Shown here piece by piece: positions 58,584 to 64,000 of a stretch of DNA of 64,000 nucleotides. Position numbers and translations under genes: made by a program. Position 1 is the stretch's first letter; the number at the start of each line of letters is the position of its first letter. The notes under the pieces were generated by a model, which searched no databases, had not been told where the DNA came from, and saw nothing but the letters and a program-made list of their open reading frames with translations. Origin of the DNA: CABMGU01 sp964508495. Its GTDB lineage: Archaea > Nanobdellota > Nanobdellia > Woesearchaeales > ARS49. The DNA is taken from contig CAZDUA010000003.1 of NCBI GenBank assembly GCA_964508495.1, positions 1-64,000 on the forward strand, in the 5' to 3' direction.

Positions 58584-59177
58584 ATGCCAAAAAGGGTGAG
58601 TTTGGAAGCTATCAACAGAAAGCTTGACGTTGTTCTTTCTTATCAGAAGAAGATTCTTTCTAGAGAAGCTGAAGTTGAAAAAGAGGAAAAGGCTGTAGAA
58701 AGCGAGGAAAGGGAAGAATTGCGAAAGTTGGAAGAGCTTGAATCAATGGAGAGGGAGCTTATTCATGAGGTTGGCGAACATCCTTTGCAAAAGATTAGTT
58801 ACAAGGATCTTGCGAAAGGCTGCATTGGTGCTTTTATTGGTGTTGGAGCGCATTATACTTTTGTTTATGGTGTTAAGGTTGCAGCAGAGATAGACGTTAC
58901 TCGTGCTACGTTGTTGTTCCCAATCTCGTACGCATTGGGCGGTATTTTCATGTACATGACTGGTTTTAGGAGAATTAAGGACCCGAAGATTATGTCTTTC
59001 TTGCCGTTGCGTTTGACAATTCTTTACGTTACTGCCATCATTACAGCAATGCTCGTGTTGTGGCTTTTCATTCCTGGGTTTTTCAGTGATTTTTGGACGT
59101 CATATAAGCAAGTTGCAACGGTTACATTAAGCGCTGTTATTGGTGCTTGTACTGCTGACTTGTTGGGGAAGGAATGA
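58584..59177 (+). CDS. DUF2391-like integral membrane protein
   Basis: The protein has 197 aa. The first 60 residues form a charged coiled coil (REAEVEKEEKAVESEEREELRKLEELES, split here), followed by four helices with GAFIGVGAHYTFVYGVKVA and VATVTLSAVIGACTADLL, a pattern seen in the DUF2391 family. TTTATATAG centred about 26 bp before ATG 58584. It overlaps the next gene by ATGA. Transport function is unknown. Confidence 0.65.
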   Translation: MPKRVSLEAINRKLDVVLSYQKKILSREAEVEKEEKAVESEEREELRKLEELESMERELIHEVGEHPLQKISYKDLAKGCIGAFIGVGAHYTFVYGVKVAAEIDVTRATLLFPISYALGGIFMYMTGFRRIKDPKIMSFLPLRLTILYVTAIITAMLVLWLFIPGFFSDFWTSYKQVATVTLSAVIGACTADLLGKE

Positions 59178-59542
59178 AGGACTTTCATCATTTGCAGGAA
59201 GAGAAGCTTTTGCGCGCTGAGCGTTTGTATAGTATTGTTTCTCAGATTCATAAGCTTCAACTGCAGGGCAATACTGAGTTTGTTGAAAAGTTCCTCGCTT
59301 CTTTTCCAGACCATCTCAATTACATGCTTGCTAAGGTGAAGGAGCAGGAAGCTTTGTGTGATAGTTCTGACCAATGTTTGGGCTTGTTGAGTATGGAGTC
59401 TTCTGCTTTGCAGGACTTGATCAGGCATTCTGAGCTGGTTGCTGCTAAGAAGGTGCCGCTTGATGTTGTGAAGTCTGTTGGTGTTTTGAATCTTATTCGT
59501 GCTAGAAAGGAGTTCTTTAAGCAGTTGAAGAAGGCCGCTTAG
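59174..59542 (+). CDS. Small helical protein, unknown
   Basis: The protein has 122 aa, predicted all-helical with mixed charged residues (EEKLLRAERLYSIVSQIHKL, AARKVPLDVVKSVG-like tail). No signal or membrane segment is present. It is translationally coupled to the DUF2391-like gene by an ATGA overlap, so a role linked to that membrane protein is plausible. No homologue is recognised. Confidence 0.65.
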   Translation: MKDFHHLQEEKLLRAERLYSIVSQIHKLQLQGNTEFVEKFLASFPDHLNYMLAKVKEQEALCDSSDQCLGLLSMESSALQDLIRHSELVAAKKVPLDVVKSVGVLNLIRARKEFFKQLKKAA

Positions 59543-59618
59543 TCACTGGACACTGGACATCTGCCTTCTTGAGCTATTTAAACCGTAATAACTATTTTTC
59601 TTCTCAGAGGTGATCAGT

Positions 59619-59708
59619 ATGGAAAACATCCAGGAATTGTTGTTCGAGCGAATAAAGGCGCTTACTAAGGCGTCGTGTAAGCGTGATTTGAGGTTGAGAC
59701 GATGGTAG
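59619..59708 (+). CDS. Tiny ORF 1 (29 aa) with perfect Shine-Dalgarno
   Basis: ATG 59619 is preceded by GAGGTGATC, an excellent match to the anti-SD of archaeal 16S rRNA, 4 nt away. The peptide is basic (KALTKASCKRDLRLRRW). It overlaps tiny ORF 2 by 7 bp. I do not recognise it; the strong SD argues it is translated, perhaps as a leader peptide or microprotein. Confidence 0.5.
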   Translation: MENIQELLFERIKALTKASCKRDLRLRRW

Positions 59709-59803
59709 ACTTGTATGATGACAACTCGATTGACTACTTTGAGGACGATGACGACCTTGATGGTGCCGAGGCAGGCTTTATGCGCGGATACTTGTCTGCG
59801 TAA
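59702..59803 (+). CDS. Tiny ORF 2 (33 aa), acidic
   Basis: ATG 59702 lies inside the end of tiny ORF 1 and encodes an acidic microprotein (DYFEDDDDLDGAEAGFMRGY). The coding overlap suggests the two are translated together, with ORF 1 coupling to ORF 2. The acidic/basic pair could interact. Function is unknown. Confidence 0.5.
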   Translation: MVDLYDDNSIDYFEDDDDLDGAEAGFMRGYLSA

Positions 59804-59836
59804 CATTTTTATTTAGTTCTCTTTCTCACATTTCTT

Positions 59837-60391
59837 ATGAGGGTTTTATCTAAGAATGAGGTCATTGTTCACAAGCTTAAGATAGTCTCAGAGATAGCTG
59901 CCGGCGCAGTTTTCATCTATCCGACTGACACAATTTATGGTATTGGCTGTGACGCAACCAATGATAAATCCGTTAGAAGAATCCGCGAGATTAAACAGCG
60001 TGATGCTAAGCCTTTCTCAATCATAGCTCCTTCTATCGATTGGATTAAGGAGAACTGTGAATTAAATGACAAAGCTAAGTCTTGGCTTCTAAAATTGCCT
60101 GGCCCTTACACTTTAATCCTGCCATTGAGGAATAATTCTGCCGTTTGCGCTCAAACTAATATGGGCGTGAAGACGATAGGCGTCCGCATGCCTAATCATT
60201 GGATTTCTGATTTGGTTTCAAAGTTCGGCAAGCCGTTAGTTACGACTTCTGTTAACACTGCAGGCGCCCCTCCTTCAACTACGCTTGAGCAATTGCAATC
60301 TTTCAGTGTTGACTTCATTATTTTTGATGGCGAGCTGGCTGGAAAGCCTAGTTCTGTTATTGATGCTGTTACTGGCAGGGTTATTAGGTAA
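59837..60391 (+). CDS. Threonylcarbamoyl-AMP synthase (Sua5/YrdC)
   Basis: The protein has 184 aa. YPTDTIYGIGCDA, IKQRDAKPFSI and KPLVTTSVNTAGAPP-type blocks are the YrdC signature. It makes threonylcarbamoyl-AMP for the t6A37 modification of ANN-decoding tRNAs such as the tRNA-Thr and tRNA-Ser here. The C-terminal Sua5 domain is absent, as in YrdC/YciO single-domain forms. ATG 59837 with TATA-like TTTTATTTA about 25 bp upstream. Confidence 0.92.
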   Translation: MRVLSKNEVIVHKLKIVSEIAAGAVFIYPTDTIYGIGCDATNDKSVRRIREIKQRDAKPFSIIAPSIDWIKENCELNDKAKSWLLKLPGPYTLILPLRNNSAVCAQTNMGVKTIGVRMPNHWISDLVSKFGKPLVTTSVNTAGAPPSTTLEQLQSFSVDFIIFDGELAGKPSSVIDAVTGRVIR

Positions 60392-60435
60392 TCGACCACA
60401 ACCTTTTTAAACCCCCTTTTTACTTTCGTATTTTT

Positions 60436-60837
60436 ATGACGACGAAGGTAGTGGGAGCTGGGACTCTTAAGGAAGGCAGTTATATTCTCGTAGATGGGTA
60501 TGCTTGCAGGGTGTCTAGTTCTGAGACGTCTAAGTCTGGAAAGCACGGTCATGCTAAGGTCAGAATTGTTGCTATTGGCCTCATAGATGAAAAAAAGCGT
60601 GAAGTCGTTATGCCTGCTCATGATAACGTTGAGGTTCCTATTGTTGAGAAGAAGTCTGCTCAGGTCTTGAGCGTTTCTGGGAATATGGCTAACGTGATGG
60701 ACGAGGAGAATTTTGAGACTTTTGATATTAAGGTTCCTGAAGAGCTCAAGGCAACTGTTGTTCCTAACTGTAAAGTTCTTTACTGGATTATTCTAGGAGA
60801 AAAAATTATGAAACAATTGAAAGGCGGTGCTGAATAA
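60436..60837 (+). CDS. eif5a: Translation factor aIF5A
   Basis: The protein has 133 aa. SKSGKHGHAK is the hypusination loop (Lys is the modified residue), followed by the OB-fold domain. It stimulates peptide-bond formation at stalled motifs such as polyproline. CTTTTTAAA about 26 bp upstream of ATG 60436. The eL40 gene follows, starting on its stop codon (TAATG). Confidence 0.97.
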   Translation: MTTKVVGAGTLKEGSYILVDGYACRVSSSETSKSGKHGHAKVRIVAIGLIDEKKREVVMPAHDNVEVPIVEKKSAQVLSVSGNMANVMDEENFETFDIKVPEELKATVVPNCKVLYWIILGEKIMKQLKGGAE

Positions 60838-60998
60838 TGGTTAAGTTCCCTGAAGCTGATGCGAGGATGTTTAGGAATAAGTTTGTTTGCAGGAGATGTA
60901 AGTCGGTCATCCGCGCTCCTTCTCGTAAGATTGCTGACCAGCAGGTTAAGTGTCGTTCGTGTGCTGGAAAGAAATTTAAACCCAAGCGTAAGAAGTAA
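60837..60998 (+). CDS. rpl40e: Large ribosomal subunit protein eL40
   Basis: The protein has 53 aa with a CRRC...CRSC zinc ribbon and a very basic C terminus (KKFKPKRKK). It is a eukaryote-like ribosomal protein that in eukaryotes is made as a ubiquitin fusion; archaeal forms are stand-alone as here. Coupled to aIF5A by TAATG overlap and followed 6 bp later by the M50 protease gene. Confidence 0.95.
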   Translation: MVKFPEADARMFRNKFVCRRCKSVIRAPSRKIADQQVKCRSCAGKKFKPKRKK

Positions 60999-61004
60999 AC
61001 TCTC

Positions 61005-62171
61005 ATGAGTATTGATGGTATTGCAGCGATTGTATTTGTAGTTCTTCTTGCTGCATTTTTGTGGCGCAAGCGTCATCAGGTTCAGCTTCAGCGCGCCTTG
61101 TTCCCTTTGTTGTACGTGATTATGTATCGTTCTTCTTTTGGGCTGAAGTCCATGGACCGGCTTGCAAAAAGTTTTCCTAAAACTTTGCGTGCAATTGGCA
61201 ACGTCTCTATCGTTATAGGGTTTCTTGGCATGGTTTTAATTTGCGGCGAGCTTATTTTTAACACTGTCAAAGTTTTTACAGAGGCAGGCGTTCCTGGCAT
61301 CCAACCAGTCTTGCCGATTGAAGCCAAAGGTGTTTTCTTTGTGCCATTCCTGTACTGGATTCTTAGCATTTTCTTGTTAGCGCTCGTTCACGAGTTCGCT
61401 CATGGTGTTCTCGCGCGTGTGTATAACATTCCTGTTAAGAGCAGTGGTTTTGCTTTCTTGTGCATTTTGCTTCCAGTCATTCCTGCTGCTTTCGTCGAGC
61501 CTGATGAGAAAATCGTGCAAAAAAGGTCTTTTAGGCAGCAGTGGTCTGTTTTTGCTGCTGGTCCGGTTTCTAACTTATTGTTCGCTCTTGTCATGTTGGG
61601 CGTTTTTGCTGTTATGACTCCCGTGTTAACTTCTGCTTTTACTGAAAAGGGTGTCGAACTCATTCACGTTACAGAAAACAGTTCCGCTTTTGCTGGTGGC
61701 TTGCGTGATGGCGATATTATTGAGAGTTTTAACGGTATTCCTATGTTGTCTTCTCAGAATATTTCTAATTTCTTGAACTCTTCTGTTCCGGGAGATGAAA
61801 TCTTGATTGAAACAAGTAATAGTTCTTTTTCGATTATCACAGGTGCTCATCCTGATAATTCTTCTAAAGCTTATCTTGGCATTCAGGCCAAACCGTATCT
61901 TGAGCCGAATGCAGAATTTGTTTCAAAGTATGGTGGTTGGCTTCCTGTTGTGCTTAAGTGGTTTGCTGGTTTGATTTTCTGGTTGTTCATGCTAAATATA
62001 GGAATTGGCTTGTTTAACTTACTGCCAATCGGTCCTTTGGACGGCGGGCGAATGTTCCAGCTTGTTTGCTTGAAGTTCTTCAAGAAAGGGACTGCGTTAA
62101 AAATTTGTGGTTTTGTCAGTATTTTCTTTGTGGGGCTTATTCTTGCCAATCTTTTCGCAGGATTTTTTTAG
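61005..62171 (+). CDS. M50 site-2-type membrane protease with PDZ domain
   Basis: The protein has 388 aa: several helices, zinc motif HEFAHG (LVHEFAHGVLAR), a PDZ-like domain in the middle (VTENSSAFAGGLRDGDIIESF, split) and the second M50 signature NLLPIGPLDGGR near the C terminus. It is a larger paralogue of the gene at 6807. It likely cleaves membrane-bound regulators or misfolded signal-anchored proteins. It follows eL40 in an operon. Confidence 0.92.
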   Translation: MSIDGIAAIVFVVLLAAFLWRKRHQVQLQRALFPLLYVIMYRSSFGLKSMDRLAKSFPKTLRAIGNVSIVIGFLGMVLICGELIFNTVKVFTEAGVPGIQPVLPIEAKGVFFVPFLYWILSIFLLALVHEFAHGVLARVYNIPVKSSGFAFLCILLPVIPAAFVEPDEKIVQKRSFRQQWSVFAAGPVSNLLFALVMLGVFAVMTPVLTSAFTEKGVELIHVTENSSAFAGGLRDGDIIESFNGIPMLSSQNISNFLNSSVPGDEILIETSNSSFSIITGAHPDNSSKAYLGIQAKPYLEPNAEFVSKYGGWLPVVLKWFAGLIFWLFMLNIGIGLFNLLPIGPLDGGRMFQLVCLKFFKKGTALKICGFVSIFFVGLILANLFAGFF

Positions 62172-63628
62172 CCCTTAATGTTGCCGATAGGGGAGAATTT
62201 GACGAGTTTCTTGCTGATGCCTGCTTTGTCCATTACATCAACGACCTCTGATATCGATTTGTATGCCGCTCCTGCTTCTTCTGCTAGCCCTGAGAATGAT
62301 GTTGTTCTGACGTAGATTCCTCTTTTTTCCATGTCTTTCTGTAATTGGTCTCCGCGTATTTCTCTTCTTGCTTGTGTTCTGCTCATTGTTCTTCCCGAGC
62401 CGTGTGCTGTGCTTCCAAAGGTTTCTTCTGACGCTTTATCTGTGCCAAGAAGAAGATAACTGCCTGTTTCCATGCTTCCGCCCACAATGACTGGCTGCCC
62501 TATTTTTCTGAACATTGGTGCTAGTTCTGTTCTTGATGGCCCGAAGCATCTTGTTGCTCCTTTTCTGTGCACTACTAATTTTTTCATTTTGTTTCCAATT
62601 TTGTGCTCTTCTAGTTTTGCTATGTTGTGCGCAACATCATAGACTAAGTGCATTTCCATTTGTTCTGGTGTTTTCTCAAAGATTTTGTGGAAGCATTCTC
62701 TTATCCTGTGTAAAATGACCTGCCTGTTGGCAAATGCCGCGTTTGCAGCGCACGCCATGGCATGGTAGTAGTCTTGTCCTTCTTTGCTTGAGAATGGCGC
62801 GCAGGCTAATTCGGGATCTGGTACAGTGATGTCATATTTTCTCATCGCTTCTGAGAATATTTTCAGGTAGTCTGTTCCTATTTGGTGGCCAAATCCTCTG
62901 CTTCCGCAGTGTACCATTACGCAGATTTGGTCTTCGCTGACAATTCCAAGTTTCTCGGCTGTTTTTTTGTCAAATATTTGTCCTGCGTATTGTATTTCTA
63001 GATAGTGGTTTCCAGAGCCGAGCGTTCCGAGTTGGTTTATTCCTCTGCTTATTGCTTTGTCTGATACTTTGCTTGTTTCTGCGTGTTCTATGCACCCGTA
63101 ATCTTCTATTCTCTCTAGGTCTTCGTCCCAGCCGTAGCCGTTTTCTACGCACCATTTGGCTCCGTTTTGCATGATTTTTTTGAATTCCTGTGTTGTTAGT
63201 TTGACGAATCCTTTGCAGCCTACTCCTGCGGGTACTTGTTGGAACAATAAATCTACTAGCGGTTTCAGTTTTGGTTGTACTTCTTTGTACGTCAAATTTG
63301 TTGTCACCAGTCTCATTCCGCAGTTGATGTCAAATCCTATTCCGCCTGGTGAAATAACGCCTGTATTTGGATCAAATGCCGCTACTCCTCCTATTGGAAA
63401 ACCGTAGCCAGAGTGCGCGTCTGGCATGCAGAGTGCTCTTTCTTGTATTCCGGGCAGGCATGCAACGTTTGTGAGCTGGTCGTAGACTGCTCTGTCCATT
63501 GCTTTGATTAGTTTTTCGCTTGAGTATATTCTTGCTGGTACTCTCATTCCTTCTTTGTATGAGATTGGTATGTCCCAGATGACTTCTCCTTTTCGTTCAA
63601 ATTCTGGTATTGGTGCGTTTCGATTCAT
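62168..63628 (-). CDS. rtcB: RNA-splicing ligase RtcB
   Basis: The protein has 486 aa. The manganese-site Cys lies in FDINCGMRL, and GSTAHGSGR holds the histidine guanylylated during catalysis. RtcB ligates 2',3'-cyclic phosphate and 5'-OH ends using GTP, joining tRNA halves after splicing of introns such as the one in tRNA-Thr. ATG 63628 overlaps the archease stop (ATGA), so it is cotranscribed with its cofactor. Confidence 0.97.
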   Translation of the reverse strand: MNRNAPIPEFERKGEVIWDIPISYKEGMRVPARIYSSEKLIKAMDRAVYDQLTNVACLPGIQERALCMPDAHSGYGFPIGGVAAFDPNTGVISPGGIGFDINCGMRLVTTNLTYKEVQPKLKPLVDLLFQQVPAGVGCKGFVKLTTQEFKKIMQNGAKWCVENGYGWDEDLERIEDYGCIEHAETSKVSDKAISRGINQLGTLGSGNHYLEIQYAGQIFDKKTAEKLGIVSEDQICVMVHCGSRGFGHQIGTDYLKIFSEAMRKYDITVPDPELACAPFSSKEGQDYYHAMACAANAAFANRQVILHRIRECFHKIFEKTPEQMEMHLVYDVAHNIAKLEEHKIGNKMKKLVVHRKGATRCFGPSRTELAPMFRKIGQPVIVGGSMETGSYLLLGTDKASEETFGSTAHGSGRTMSRTQARREIRGDQLQKDMEKRGIYVRTTSFSGLAEEAGAAYKSISEVVDVMDKAGISKKLVKFSPIGNIKG

Positions 63629-64000
63629 ATGTCTAACACCACGCTTGCTTTCCATGTTCCTTTTTTCTTCTCAATCGTGTAATAGTGCATTGTAACGGCC
63701 TTTACGTCCTGGTGTAGTTCTTGTTCTGTTGGTTTTATTTTGTCCCCGTGTAATATTGCAGTAACAGTCATTTTCTTTTCGTCTACTTTGACTTTTATTT
63801 CACTGAAGACCATTGCGTCTTTGTCTTTCAGGTAAATTATTTCTTCTAGTAACTCAAAAAGCAGTAATTCTATGTTTTTTGCTTTCTTTTTGATTGTTTT
63901 TTTGATTTTGGCTTTGACGGTTTTTGGGTTTGCCATGCTTGCTATTACTGCTTTTGCCGCGCTTTCAAATAGTTCGTTTAGGTTTTTGCCTGTTGCTTGG
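63625..64000 (-). CDS. Archease (RtcB activator), 5' end beyond window
   Basis: 125 residues are visible. The C-terminal signature DVKAVTMHYYTIEK...KASVVLDI is complete; upstream codons up to base 64000 stay open and read TGKNLNELFESAAKAVIA, a typical archease N-terminal helix, so the true start lies outside the window. Archease catalyses turnover of RtcB and allows it to act on tRNA and other substrates. It forms the archease-rtcB operon. Confidence 0.9.
   Translation of the reverse strand, partial: QATGKNLNELFESAAKAVIASMANPKTVKAKIKKTIKKKAKNIELLLFELLEEIIYLKDKDAMVFSEIKVKVDEKKMTVTAILHGDKIKPTEQELHQDVKAVTMHYYTIEKKKGTWKASVVLDI

Overview
This window is a compact archaeal chromosome segment. The information-processing genes are archaeal or eukaryote-like: aRF1, eL43, eL40, RpoP, prefoldin beta, aIF5A, aIF5B, Cdc6/Orc1, NreA, archaeal-type AlaRS and RtcB with archease. 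Very small genes, overlapping operons, an intron-bearing tRNA and many lineage-specific small proteins suggest a DPANN-type archaeon (Woesearchaeota/Pacearchaeota-like). That placement is inference; no 16S gene is present.

Bases 1-4356 look like the tRNA-proximal end of an integrated mobile element. It carries a diversity-generating retroelement (DGR): the 3' end of a target gene with a variable repeat (VR, 123-217), a near-identical adenine-rich template repeat (TR, 506-600) and a DGR-type reverse transcriptase (626-1690). VR and TR differ at 14 positions, and every one is an adenine in TR. Next come a membrane protein, a tyrosine recombinase with a C-terminal zinc ribbon, about 300 bp of degenerate GGACA repeats, and the 3' end of an intron-containing tRNA-Thr, the likely integration target. 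This is the most unusual part of the window.

From 4.4 to 12.7 kb lie a CxxC mini-protein, a pair of membrane-anchored paralogues, a DHH-like protein, a small M50 protease, CTP synthase, SecF-SecD and an NFACT protein that lacks its C-terminal half. A lone 5S rRNA (12673-12782) is divergent from a sugar-nucleotide epimerase. From 13.8 to 16.6 kb an overlapping three-gene operon encodes a split ATP-citrate lyase (two citryl-CoA synthetase parts plus citryl-CoA lyase), followed by a GGDEF diguanylate cyclase and a C39-like cysteine peptidase.

From 18.5 to 41.9 kb are two Obg/DRG GTPases, three tandem paralogues of an unknown family with a zinc-peptidase-like protein, translation and transcription genes, a LysRS-like fragment next to a Ser/Thr kinase, aIF5B, a highly expressed-looking surface protein, AlaRS, NreA, a RecJ-like DHH protein and a DUF3095 nucleotide-cyclase-like protein. 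From 42 to 64 kb are tRNA-Gly, a deacetylase/glycosyltransferase pair, SMC, a parvulin, RNase HII, initiator tRNA-Met, tRNA-Ser, a CobW-type GTPase, UMP kinase, a secreted transglutaminase-like protein, a PIN/ATPase/KH protein, SerRS, Cdc6, a Sua5-family protein, aIF5A, eL40, an M50 protease and RtcB-archease.

Two chromosome-wide traits stand out. Most monocistronic genes and operon heads have a TATA-like box centred about 26-28 bp before the start codon, which implies leaderless mRNAs. Several divergent pairs share one near-symmetric TATA box placed equally far from both starts. Almost every convergent pair overlaps at its 3' ends.
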